DNA from: Actinoplanes aureus
GTDB lineage: Bacteria; Actinomycetota; Actinomycetes; Mycobacteriales; Micromonosporaceae
Assembly (NCBI RefSeq): GCF_015704865.1
Contig: NZ_JADQTO010000025.1
Coordinates: forward strand, 1 to 59,665
Reading direction: 5' to 3'
DNA: 59,665 nucleotides
Position 1 is the stretch's first letter. Each line of letters opens with the position of its first letter. The position numbers and the translations under genes are program-made. Positions 8,362 to 16,590 of this stretch are shown here, in pieces. Under the pieces are notes generated by a model. The model was given only the letters and a program-made list of their open reading frames with translations, ran no database searches and was not told where the DNA came from.

Positions 8362-9809
8362 CGGCGTACCCCGAACGGTTTTCTCTGGCGTGGAATGCCG
8401 GCGGCGAGCCGGGCCGCCGCGCCCCGATCGGGTTTGCGGGAGCGGCCGGCGAGCGGGACCGGGGCGAAGAGCACGCGGTCCGGGGTGGCCGCGCCCATCC
8501 GGCGTAGCGGGTCGCGCAGGGCGGCGCGCACCGTGGCCTGGTCCGCGCCCGGCGCGGTCTGCACGACCGCGACCACCTCCTCGTCGCCGTCGCCGGCCGG
8601 GACGCCGACCAGGACGGCGAGAGCGACGCCGGGCACGTGCAGGCCCGGCTCGTAGAGGCCGGGATAGATGTTCTCGGCGCGGCGCAGGATCATGTCCTTG
8701 CAGCGTCCGCCGAGGACCACCCGGCGATCGATCAGGCGGGCGACGTCGCCGGTGGCGACCCATTCGTGCGGGTCGGCGCCGAGGTACCGGTCGCAGACGC
8801 CGGCGCCGGCGAGCAGCAGCTGGCCGTTCTCGCCGAGCCGGGCGCGCACGCCGGGCAGGAGGTCGCCGACCAGGTCACCAGTGCTGTCGAAAGCGGACTT
8901 CTCGCGGGATTCGACGGCTGCCGCGGGGAACACCTCGGTGAGTGCGTAGACACCCCAGGCCTCGTCGGCGCCGGCCGCGCGGACACGGTTGAGCAGGTCG
9001 GCGGAGACCGGAGCGGACCCGCTGTAGACACGCTGAGTGAACGGCACGCCGGCGTCGAGGGCGGCGCGCAGCTGCGGCGGAGTGAGATAGGTGGCCTGCG
9101 GGCGCAGCGTGGCGATCTGCCGGGCGAGCCGGGCGGGGCGGCGTGCCGGGAGCGCGACCGGTGCGCCGGCGGCGATCGACGGCAGCATGACGAAGAAGGT
9201 GCCGCCCAGGACGGGTACGCCGGAACGCGGTCTGACCAGCTCTGACACCGCGCGCAGGCCGGTTGCGAGGCCGGCCCGGGTGTGCACCACCGCCCGAGGG
9301 CTGCTGGTTGTGCCGGAGGTGAAGATGATTACCGCGTCGCCGTCGCCGTCATGGACGGGCGCCGCCGCGGTGGCCGGGGCAAGGGCCGGAGCGGTGCCGG
9401 GCAGCCGCCTGCCGACGGTCACGGTGGGTGCCAGCGCGGCCAGGTCGGGCAGGGCCAGCCCGGCGCGGCGGGCGATCGGCGCGGCCCAGCCGGCGACCGC
9501 TTGCGCGGCCGCGTCGGCGACGATCAGATTCGGACGGGCCGCGGCGAGGCGTGCGGTGAGCACGTCGGGTCCGGCGTTCGGATCCAGGACCGCGACACGG
9601 ACCCCGATCCGGTACGCGGAAAGCACCACCGCCAGCGCTCGTGGCCCCGGGCGCACGGCCAGGCCGAGCGTGTCACCGGGGCGCAGGCCACGCGCGTACA
9701 GGGCGGCGGCGTACCGGTCGCGCAGTTCGGCCAGGTCACCCCGGGTGACGGTGCGCCGGCCGTGGAGCAGGGCCGGGGTGTCGTCACCCGGTCGCAGTTC
9801 TACCGGCAT
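8358..9809 (-). CDS. OleC-like / acyl-CoA-synthetase-family AMP-forming ligase
   Basis: 483-residue ANL-superfamily enzyme. ATP-binding motif IIFTSGTTSSPRAV (about residues 161-174), adenylate motif YALTEVFP (288-295), TGD at 353-355, hinge GRCKDMI (369-ish) and a C-terminal catalytic lysine in GRSRKPDRG. The A5 region (YxxTExxPxxxxxS) resembles OleC/LstC beta-lactone synthetases, but ENIYP after the hinge is more like ordinary fatty acyl-CoA ligases. The call between beta-lactone synthetase and acyl-activating enzyme therefore stays open. It is shorter than typical OleC (about 550 residues). The ATG at 9809 lies 3 nt after the upstream GT2 stop. Flanking OleA- and OleD-type genes favour the beta-lactone role. 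Confidence 0.8.
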   Translation of the reverse strand: MPVELRPGDDTPALLHGRRTVTRGDLAELRDRYAAALYARGLRPGDTLGLAVRPGPRALAVVLSAYRIGVRVAVLDPNAGPDVLTARLAAARPNLIVADAAAQAVAGWAAPIARRAGLALPDLAALAPTVTVGRRLPGTAPALAPATAAAPVHDGDGDAVIIFTSGTTSSPRAVVHTRAGLATGLRAVSELVRPRSGVPVLGGTFFVMLPSIAAGAPVALPARRPARLARQIATLRPQATYLTPPQLRAALDAGVPFTQRVYSGSAPVSADLLNRVRAAGADEAWGVYALTEVFPAAAVESREKSAFDSTGDLVGDLLPGVRARLGENGQLLLAGAGVCDRYLGADPHEWVATGDVARLIDRRVVLGGRCKDMILRRAENIYPGLYEPGLHVPGVALAVLVGVPAGDGDEEVVAVVQTAPGADQATVRAALRDPLRRMGAATPDRVLFAPVPLAGRSRKPDRGAAARLAAGIPRQRKPFGVRR

Positions 9810-9812
9810 CCG

Positions 9813-10553
9813 TCACCTCGGGTCCGGGGTGAGCACGCCGCTGCCCCGGTCCAGGTACCACCGGGCGGTGCCGAGCACGCCGTACGCCCTGATCCGCCGG
9901 GTGGAGTTCTCCACCACCATGTGGCGGCTCCGGACGATCGCCGCGGTGGTGCTGCGGACCCGGTTGAGGAAGAGCCGATCGGTCGGGGACGGGCGCCGGG
10001 GCATGCCGCCGCAGGCCTGGTACAGCTCCGCGGTGATGGCCATGTTGTTGCCGGCGTGCATCCGGTACGGCGCCAGGTAGCCGCTGCCCCGGTGTGCCGG
10101 GCGCAACCGGCCGAACAGGGCCGCGAGGCCGACCAGCCCCGCGAAGAACGCCCGGCCGGCCGGGCCGTGCTCGTCGCGGCGGGCGGTGATCCGGCCGCAG
10201 ACCATGCCGGCGCCGCCGTCCAGGGCGGCCCGGGCGGCGGCCACCCAGCCGGGGCGCGGCAGGCAGTCGGCATCGGTACGCGCGATCAGCTCGGCCCCGG
10301 CGGCGATGGCGTGCCGGAACCCGCTGTCGACCGCGCAGCCCACGCCCTTCTCGGTCTCGACCAGCACCTGTACGGGGAACGGCGCACAAGCCTCGAACGC
10401 CCTGACCGCCTCGACGGTCGTGTCGGACGACCCGTTGTCGACCACCAGCAGGGTGAAATCCGTGTCGGTCTGTGCGGCGATGGCATACAGGGTGGCGCTG
10501 ATCCGGGCCGCCTCGTTGTACGCCGGGACCACCACCCACAACCGGGTCGTCAC
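9813..10553 (-). CDS. family 2 glycosyltransferase (first of two in operon)
   Basis: 246-residue soluble GT2. VVVPAYNEAARI, VVDNGSSDTT and TDADCLPRPGWV are the nucleotide-sugar and metal binding motifs. The later HAGNNMAITAELYQACGG matches the acceptor-side region of the second GT2 in the operon. GTG 10553 is the preferred start because it overlaps the TGA of the upstream OleA-like gene (GTGA); a GTG six bases further upstream is also in frame. It sits between the OleA- and OleC-like genes, a position that would tie its substrate to that pathway. No membrane helices or lipid-carrier motif are visible. Function beyond glycosyl transfer is unknown. Confidence 0.82.
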   Translation of the reverse strand: MTTRLWVVVPAYNEAARISATLYAIAAQTDTDFTLLVVDNGSSDTTVEAVRAFEACAPFPVQVLVETEKGVGCAVDSGFRHAIAAGAELIARTDADCLPRPGWVAAARAALDGGAGMVCGRITARRDEHGPAGRAFFAGLVGLAALFGRLRPAHRGSGYLAPYRMHAGNNMAITAELYQACGGMPRRPSPTDRLFLNRVRSTTAAIVRSRHMVVENSTRRIRAYGVLGTARWYLDRGSGVLTPDPR

Positions 10554-11545
10554 GAGCACTCCCAGACCATCGTCATGATGCTGACCCCGCCGCCCAGGCC
10601 CATGAACAGCACCCGGTCGCCGGCGCTCAGCGCGGGCCAGGCACGGGACAGCTGCACACCGAGGGTGGCGCTCGCCATGTTGCCGAGGCCGGTCACGGTC
10701 ACCTCCAGCTTGTCCCGGGGTACGCCGGTGACTTCCACGAACCGGTCAAGGTACGGCAGTGTCACCTGGTGCACCAGGATCCGGGCGTAGTCGGCGTACT
10801 CCAGGCCGGTGCGGCTGCGGACCCGGTCCAGGATGCTGGCGCCGACCTTCTCGAAGACGCCGCGCAGCCGGTGACCGTCGCCGGCGAAGTAGGTGTGCTC
10901 GTCGCCACGCGGATGCCGGGAACCGCCGCCCGGGATCCCGCCGACGGTCCAGTGCTCGGAGTGGGTCTCGGTGTCGACGTCCAGGATGCCGCCGCGCTTG
11001 ACCGGCTCGACCACCACCGCCGCCCCGGCGTCACCGAACGTGTAGCCGGCGAACGACCGGCGGGCCTCGGTGAGGTCGGTGACCCCGGGGCGCATCACCC
11101 GGGACGGTGTCTCACCGGTCACCACCAGCGCGCGGCGGGCACGCCCGGCCAGGATCATCGACCGGGCCAGGTCGATGCCGTTGACGAAGCTGTTGCAGGC
11201 GTTCGTGACGTCCAGCGCGTGTGCCCGGCTGCCCAGGCCGTCCTGGAGGATGTGCGCGGTGGCCGGCTCGACCATGTCCCGGCTGGCCGAGGCGAACAGC
11301 AGCAGGTCGATGTCGAGCGGGTCCAGGTCGGCGTCGGCCAGCGCGGCCCGGGCGGCGTGCAGGCCGAGCGTGGAGGCGTACTCGTCGGCGGCCGCGATCC
11401 GGCGCCGCTCGATGCCGGTGAGCCGGGCGAGCAGGCCGCGCGGCAGCCGTACCGACCCGGCCCGGGAGACGCTGTCCTGCAGCTCGGCGGTGGTCACCTC
11501 GCGCTCCGGCAGATGGGCGCCCACCCCTGTGATCCCGACCCGCAT
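10550..11545 (-). CDS. OleA-type thiolase-fold condensing enzyme (KAS III-like)
   Basis: 331 residues. The Cys-His-Asn triad is Cys117 (TNACNSF), His259 (VHQVTLP) and Asn289 (GLGNMASAT). The segment SRDMVEP carries Glu93, matching the RDxxEP glutamate that in Xanthomonas OleA (Glu117) assists non-decarboxylative Claisen condensation. That glutamate lies 24 residues before the catalytic Cys here and 26 in XcOleA as I remember it. GETPSRVM downstream parallels OleA GET motifs. This points to head-to-head condensation of two acyl-CoAs into a beta-keto acid rather than FabH activity. It is the first gene of the minus-strand operon, with ATG 11545 preceded by GAGGGGAA. A divergent histidine kinase starts about 100 bp away. 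Confidence 0.85.
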   Translation of the reverse strand: MRVGITGVGAHLPEREVTTAELQDSVSRAGSVRLPRGLLARLTGIERRRIAAADEYASTLGLHAARAALADADLDPLDIDLLLFASASRDMVEPATAHILQDGLGSRAHALDVTNACNSFVNGIDLARSMILAGRARRALVVTGETPSRVMRPGVTDLTEARRSFAGYTFGDAGAAVVVEPVKRGGILDVDTETHSEHWTVGGIPGGGSRHPRGDEHTYFAGDGHRLRGVFEKVGASILDRVRSRTGLEYADYARILVHQVTLPYLDRFVEVTGVPRDKLEVTVTGLGNMASATLGVQLSRAWPALSAGDRVLFMGLGGGVSIMTMVWECS

Positions 11546-11648
11546 CAGCCGCGCTGTTCCCCTCGTTCGGTGCCCAAGATCAGCTATTGTCCCCGGGGGC
11601 TCGACACGGCGGTACCGGCCTATCGTCCAGCCCGGCCGGAATCCTCAG

Positions 11649-13688
11649 ATGCTCGCGCTGCCGACCGAAGAGACGACCGTGCCGGAACAGCTTTTTCTGG
11701 TCGGCAATCTGGGCACCATGATCACGTACGGAGCGATCACGGTGGCAGTCGCGGTGCCGGTCGGGCGGGCCGGGCAACTGCGCAGCAACAAGCTGGCGGT
11801 CGCCACCGCGCTGATCTTCCTGACCGCCGCGGTCGGGCACGGTCTGCACGCCTTCCTGGCGTTTCGCAACCTGGACCGGGCCGCGCACTCCGTGCCGATC
11901 GTCTGGGTCTGGGCGCTGGCCTGGTGGAACGTGGTCTGCTGTCTGGCCGGCGTCTATTACTGGACGCTGCGCAAGCGTGCGCTCATCAACCCGGGCGCGA
12001 TCTACGTGGATCCGGAGGCGCAGCGATGTTTCGCCGAGGCGGCCGCCCGGGAGCACGAGGCCGCCACGCGGGAGCACGAGGCCACCGCCCGGGAGCACGA
12101 GGCCACCGCCCGCGAACATGAGGCAACCGCCCGGGAGCAGACCGCCCGGGCAACGCTCGAAGCGGTTGTCGAGCACACCGACGACGCGATCGTGGGCGTC
12201 ACCCTGGACGGGGTGATCACCGCCTGGAACGGCGGAGCCGAACGACTCTTCGGTTACTCCGCCGCCGAGATCATCGGGCAGCCCGCGGCGCTGCTGGCCG
12301 ACGCGTCCGGCGCCGAGGCGCAGCGCGACGTGATCGCCCGGATCATGCGCGGTGAGCGAGGCGTCTACTACGAGTCGCGGCGCTACACCAAGGACGGAAT
12401 CCCGGTCGAGGCCGCGCTGACCCTCGCGCCGATCCGGGACGGTGCCGGCGAGGTGACCGGCATCTCGGTGGTGGTGCGGGACATCACCGCGGCCAAGGAG
12501 GCGGCCGAGCGCCAGCGCGCGATCGAGGAGCGTACGAACCAGGCGCGGCGGATGGAGAGTCTCGGCAAACTGGCCGGCGGGGTGGCGCACGACTTCAACA
12601 ACATCCTGGCGATCATCGTGAACTACACCGACTTCGCCGTCGAGGACGCCGCCGGCAACCCGGCGCTGGAAGCCGACCTGAGGCACGTCCGCAGCGCCGC
12701 CGACCGGGCCATCAACCTCACCCGGCAGCTGCTGACCTTCACCCGGGGCGACACCATCCAGCCGCAGGACGTCGACCTCAACGCGGCCATCGCCGAGGTG
12801 TACGCCATGCTCGGGCGCACCATCGGGGAGCACATCAACCTGATGGCCGTACCGGCGCGGGAACCGGTCGTCGTGCACGCCGATCCGGGGCAGATCCAGC
12901 AGGTGCTGCTCAACCTGGCGATCAACGCCCGGGACGCGATGCCGGACGGCGGCACGCTGGTGCTGGAGGCCAACACCGCCGAGATCGACGGCGACGAGGT
13001 CGACATGCAGCCGCCGCTGCCCGCCGGCCGGTACGCCCGCCTGCTGGTCAGCGACACCGGGGAGGGAATGTCGGCGGACGTGGCGGGGCGCATCTTCGAG
13101 CCGTTCTACACGACGAAACCCCGCGGCAAGGGGACCGGTCTGGGTCTCTCCACGGTCTACGGCATCGTCACCGAGGCCGGGGGCAGCCTGAACGTGTTCT
13201 CCGAGCTCGGAGTCGGCACGACGTTCCGGATCTACCTGCCGATGGTGGCGGTGCCGGGGCGGACCACGGTCGCCGGGATCCGGCAGGCGCCGCCACCGCA
13301 CGGCGACGGCCGGACCATCCTGGTCGTCGAGGACGAGCCGGCGCTGGCCCGGGTGGTCACCCGGATCCTCACCAACGGCGGGTACCACGTGCTGACCGCC
13401 ACGGCCGGCGCGGAGGCGCTCGACCTGTTCCGGCAGCACGGCTGCGACGCGCTGCTCACTGACGTGATCATGCCGGAGATGTCCGGGCGGCGGGTGGCCG
13501 AGGTCATCCACTCCAGCCGGCCGGACCTGCCGGTGCTCTATATGTCCGGGTACAGCAACGGGCTGCTGGGCACCACACACGTGCTGGACGGGGAGATCGC
13601 GTTCATCGAGAAGCCGTTCACCGCGCACGACCTGCTGCACAAGATCGCCGAGGTGGTGGGTGAGCCGGCTACGACCCCGAGCCGGTGA
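11649..13688 (+). CDS. hybrid sensor histidine kinase (membrane-PAS-HisKA-HATPase-REC)
   Basis: 679 residues. A short hydrophobic N-terminal region with about three helices (residues 15-110) is followed by a charged linker of four EHEATAR heptads (about 134-161) and a PAS domain (about 170-290). HisKA carries phospho-acceptor His314 in GGVAHDFNNILA. The ATPase has NARDAM, DTGEGM and GTGLGLSTVYG, and the C-terminal receiver has phospho-acceptor Asp605 in LLTDVIMPEMSGR. All catalytic residues are present. The signal is probably sensed at the membrane or by PAS. ATG 11649 is chosen; GTG 11679, with a GAAGAG site, is an alternative. It is divergent from the ole-like operon and could regulate it, but has no separate output regulator. 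The 3' end overlaps the convergent kinase gene by 20 bp. Confidence 0.9.
   Translation: MLALPTEETTVPEQLFLVGNLGTMITYGAITVAVAVPVGRAGQLRSNKLAVATALIFLTAAVGHGLHAFLAFRNLDRAAHSVPIVWVWALAWWNVVCCLAGVYYWTLRKRALINPGAIYVDPEAQRCFAEAAAREHEAATREHEATAREHEATAREHEATAREQTARATLEAVVEHTDDAIVGVTLDGVITAWNGGAERLFGYSAAEIIGQPAALLADASGAEAQRDVIARIMRGERGVYYESRRYTKDGIPVEAALTLAPIRDGAGEVTGISVVVRDITAAKEAAERQRAIEERTNQARRMESLGKLAGGVAHDFNNILAIIVNYTDFAVEDAAGNPALEADLRHVRSAADRAINLTRQLLTFTRGDTIQPQDVDLNAAIAEVYAMLGRTIGEHINLMAVPAREPVVVHADPGQIQQVLLNLAINARDAMPDGGTLVLEANTAEIDGDEVDMQPPLPAGRYARLLVSDTGEGMSADVAGRIFEPFYTTKPRGKGTGLGLSTVYGIVTEAGGSLNVFSELGVGTTFRIYLPMVAVPGRTTVAGIRQAPPPHGDGRTILVVEDEPALARVVTRILTNGGYHVLTATAGAEALDLFRQHGCDALLTDVIMPEMSGRRVAEVIHSSRPDLPVLYMSGYSNGLLGTTHVLDGEIAFIEKPFTAHDLLHKIAEVVGEPATTPSR
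12048..12131 (+). repeat. four in-frame 21-bp repeats (EHEATAR heptads)
   Basis: Four consecutive 21-bp units encode REHEA(A/T)(T/A). Units 2 and 3 are identical, 1 and 4 diverged. As heptads of Arg-Glu-His-Glu-Ala they should extend the signalling coiled coil between the membrane helices and the PAS domain. Repeat number could vary by slippage, and each unit adds exactly two helical turns. Confidence 0.9.
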
Positions 13689-15096
13689 AGCTGGTCAGGA
13701 TGACGTTCAGATGCGGCAGGCCGGCGACCCAGCGGGCCCGGTCGATGCGCCACTCCAGCAGGTAGGTCTGGTCGCCGATGCCGATCACCCGGCGCAGACC
13801 GCGCATCGCCACCTCGCCGCCGGTCAGGAACGTGTACTCCCAGACGGCGCCGGGCGGGGTGGACTGCGCCTCGATGCGCAACCGCCGGTACGCCTCCAGC
13901 TGGATCTTCTGCTCCTCGGCCAGCAGGGCCGAGACCACGTCGCCCTGGCGTTTCGGCCAGCGGCTGACCTGCAGGGTCGGGCCGCCGCGCGGATCGGTGA
14001 AGGCGACCGTGCGGTCCGGTCCGGGCACCGCTTTCCATCCGCGGGGCAGGGCGACCCGGAACCCGTTCGGATCGTTCCACCAGGTGTACTCGGCGGGCAG
14101 GGTGGCCGGGGTGGGTGAGGTGGCGACCAGGGGGGCGACGGCCTGTGGCGTACCGGACCGGGGGTCGCCCTGCGCGCTCGCGGCGACCGCCGCGAGGGTG
14201 ACCAGCACGGTGCACGCCGCGGCCAGCGCGGGAACCCGGCGCCGGCTCCGCGCCGCGCTGCGCGACGGCTGGGCGGCGCGGCGGAGCTGGCTCTGAACCT
14301 GGGAGGCGGTGAGCCGGGCGGCCGGGTCGCGGCGCAGCAGGCCGGTCAGCACCGGGGTGAGCGGTCCGGCCCGGCGTGGCGGGTCCGGCAGGCTGTCGGC
14401 GAGCGCGCGCAAGATCTCGGTGGTGCTGGAACGCAGGTACGGCGGGCGGCCCTCGACGGCGTGGTAGAGGGTCGCGCCGAGCGACCAGAGGTCGGAGCGC
14501 TCGGTCGAGACGCGGTCGAAGAGCCGCTCCGGAGCGATGTATTTCGGTGAGCCGAGCACCACGCCGGCGTTGGAGAGGACCGCGACGCCCTCGGCGGTGA
14601 CGGCGGGCCCGAAGTCGGTGAGCACCACCCGGTCGTCGTCGGTGATCAGCACGTTGCCCGGTTTGACGTCGAGGTGCAGCAGCCCGGCCCGGCCGGCCGC
14701 CTTCAGAGCGGCCAGCACGGCGAGCCCGATCTCGGCGACCCGGGCCACGGGCAGGGCGCCGGACTCGTCGACGATGTCCTGAAGTGACCGGGACGGCAGG
14801 TACTCCATGACGATCCACGGACCGTCGTCGTCGGGGAGAACCTCGAACGTACGGATCAGATTGGGGTGGTTCACCCGGGCCGCGGCCTCCGCCTCCGGCA
14901 GGGCCCAGCGGCGCACGAGATCGCGCTGGTGGGGAGCGAGTCCCTCGGGGACGGTGCACTGTTTGACCACGACGAGTGGCGCGATGAGCGAGCCGCCGGC
15001 CTCGTCGGAGGCGAGCCACACGTGGCTCATCCCACCGGCGGACAGCGGCCGGATGATGCGGTAACGCCCGGAGACGAGTTCTCCCGGAGACGTCAT
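13669..15096 (-). CDS. membrane Ser/Thr protein kinase with extracytoplasmic C-terminal domain
   Basis: 475-residue Hanks-type kinase. Catalytic domain residues ~10-270: glycine loop LSAGGMSHVW, ATP-site Lys45 (VVVKQ), catalytic loop HLDVKPGN (Asp143, Lys145, Asn148; the usual HRD Arg is Leu) and DFG at 161-163. APE is present as APERLF and the ADxWSLG-type motif as SDLWSLG. Loss of the HRD arginine implies regulation without activation-loop phosphorylation. A single helix follows (PALAAACTVLVTLAAVAA, about 290-310), then ~165 extracytoplasmic residues with WWNDPNGFRVALPRGW, as found in several actinobacterial kinases, and no PASTA repeats. It is convergent with the histidine kinase gene and divergent from the 15.3-kb secreted protein. 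Confidence 0.9.
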   Translation of the reverse strand: MTSPGELVSGRYRIIRPLSAGGMSHVWLASDEAGGSLIAPLVVVKQCTVPEGLAPHQRDLVRRWALPEAEAAARVNHPNLIRTFEVLPDDDGPWIVMEYLPSRSLQDIVDESGALPVARVAEIGLAVLAALKAAGRAGLLHLDVKPGNVLITDDDRVVLTDFGPAVTAEGVAVLSNAGVVLGSPKYIAPERLFDRVSTERSDLWSLGATLYHAVEGRPPYLRSSTTEILRALADSLPDPPRRAGPLTPVLTGLLRRDPAARLTASQVQSQLRRAAQPSRSAARSRRRVPALAAACTVLVTLAAVAASAQGDPRSGTPQAVAPLVATSPTPATLPAEYTWWNDPNGFRVALPRGWKAVPGPDRTVAFTDPRGGPTLQVSRWPKRQGDVVSALLAEEQKIQLEAYRRLRIEAQSTPPGAVWEYTFLTGGEVAMRGLRRVIGIGDQTYLLEWRIDRARWVAGLPHLNVILTSFTGSGS

Positions 15097-15294
15097 ACCG
15101 TCACCTCGAAAATCCGGGTCAGCAGCCCCTTAGACCCTACTGCAAACGCGCCACCCGGCAACTGTCGGATTTCGCCGGGGCGCTCATCCGCGCGATGACT
15201 CGACCGGCATCGATGATCGGCGTAAGGTCGGCGGGGACCTGACCGTCGGCAATCGCCCGGTTGTCCACAGTAACCGGGTGGCGAAGAGGGCGAC

Positions 15295-16590
15295 ATGCGG
15301 AAACCTGGCGAAGGATGGCGCCGGCACTCGATCCCGATCCTCTGTGCCGGCCTGCTCGCGGCACTGCCGATCGGCTCCGCGGGGGCCGCGCCACCGGCCC
15401 CGGCCACGCCGGGCCACGGACACGACCATGCGGTGGTCGCCGCGGGGCGGTTGGCTCCCAGCGACGCGGCCGACCATGCGGTACGCCTTCAGGCGCTGCT
15501 CGGACAGCACTCGGTGCTCGCCGCCGACGTGATGCGCAGCCGCATCCGAGGTGACGACGACTTCGTGCAGGCCGCCGAGGCCGCACTCGGCAAGAACACC
15601 GACGCCATGACCGACCTGATGGACCGGCTCTTCGGCGAGGACATGGTGGGCACGTTCCGTCCGATGTGGGCCGAGCACGTCGTCGAGCTGGTGGCCTACG
15701 CGAGCGCGCTCGCCGCCCGCGACAACACCGCCCGTGAGCACGCCCGCGAGGAGCTGATCGAGTACGAGGGCGAGCTCAGCGAATTCCTGGCCGGCCTCTC
15801 CCGCGGCCGGCTCGCCACCGCCGACGCCCACCACGCGCTCAGCATGCACGTCGAGCACCTCACCCGGCAGGCCGACGCGTACGCGAAGGGCGACTACCTC
15901 ACCGCGGACCGCGTCAACCGGGAGGGCTACCAGCACCTCTACGACCTGGGTCTGGTGCTGGCCGAGACGCTGCTGCCCGCCGGTGACCGCTCCGCGCTGC
16001 GGCAGCCGGTCTGGCGACTCCGCTCCCAGCTCGGCAAACTGCTCGCCGAGCACGTCGTCCTGGTCGAGGACGTGACCCGGGCGGCGGTCACCAACACGCC
16101 GGACTTCGACGCCGCCGCGCGGATGATCAACGCGAACACCCGGGATCTGACCGCCGCGATGGACAGCCTGTTCGGGACGGCCGCGGCCCGGCAGTTCCAG
16201 CAGCTCTGGGGTGAGCACGTGGAGCAGCTCGTGGCGTACAGCGCGGCCACGGCGAAGAAGGACGAGGCCGGTCGCTCCAAGGCGCGTGCCGCGCTGGCCG
16301 AATACGAGAAGGACGTGGCCGAGTTCCTGAGCGGGGCGACCGGCGAGCGGATGACCCGGCCGAAACTGTTCGAGGCGTTCGCCGGGCACGACGAGATGCT
16401 GCTCAAACACGCGGACGCGTATGCGTCGCGGGACTACGCGACGGCGCACGACATCGCGTACCAGACGTATGAGCACGGGTTCGACCTCGCCCGCCAGCTG
16501 GCCGACGCGTTCGGCGAGACGGTCGCGGCGCGACTCCCGCGCGGTGGCGCGCAGACCGGGTACGGCGGACTTGTCACGGGTGGTCGGTGA
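15295..16590 (+). CDS. secreted alpha-helical protein with internal duplication
   Basis: 431 residues with a Sec signal peptide (basic start, hydrophobic ILCAGLLAALPIG, cleavage near AGAAPPA). A short His-rich stretch HGHDHA follows and may bind metal. The rest is two copies of a ~165-residue helical unit: LLGQHSVLAADVMRS...MDRLFGEDMVGTFRPMWAEHVVELVAYAS in the first matches LLAEHVVLVEDVTRA...MDSLFGTAAARQFQQLWGEHVEQLVAYSA in the second. Conserved WxEHV, EYE and YxxGF motifs recur. I do not recognise a characterised family. GAAGAGG lies 5 nt before ATG 15295. The class F sortase gene overlaps its end, so the two are co-transcribed, but no sorting signal is visible in this protein. Confidence 0.78.
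   Translation: MRKPGEGWRRHSIPILCAGLLAALPIGSAGAAPPAPATPGHGHDHAVVAAGRLAPSDAADHAVRLQALLGQHSVLAADVMRSRIRGDDDFVQAAEAALGKNTDAMTDLMDRLFGEDMVGTFRPMWAEHVVELVAYASALAARDNTAREHAREELIEYEGELSEFLAGLSRGRLATADAHHALSMHVEHLTRQADAYAKGDYLTADRVNREGYQHLYDLGLVLAETLLPAGDRSALRQPVWRLRSQLGKLLAEHVVLVEDVTRAAVTNTPDFDAAARMINANTRDLTAAMDSLFGTAAARQFQQLWGEHVEQLVAYSAATAKKDEAGRSKARAALAEYEKDVAEFLSGATGERMTRPKLFEAFAGHDEMLLKHADAYASRDYATAHDIAYQTYEHGFDLARQLADAFGETVAARLPRGGAQTGYGGLVTGGR

Noticed and set aside
8362..8763. Longer N-terminus of the second operon GT2
   Set aside because: Arg/Gly/Pro-rich translation overlapping the ligase gene; GT2 homology begins right after the TTGA junction.
10550..11545. FabH (primary fatty-acid KAS III)
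   Set aside because: No fabD, acpP or fabF nearby, and the RDxxEP glutamate plus OleC/OleD-like partners fit OleA better.
11580..13640. Long open frame antisense to the hybrid histidine kinase
   Set aside because: No domain signatures, and the sense strand carries intact kinase and receiver motifs.
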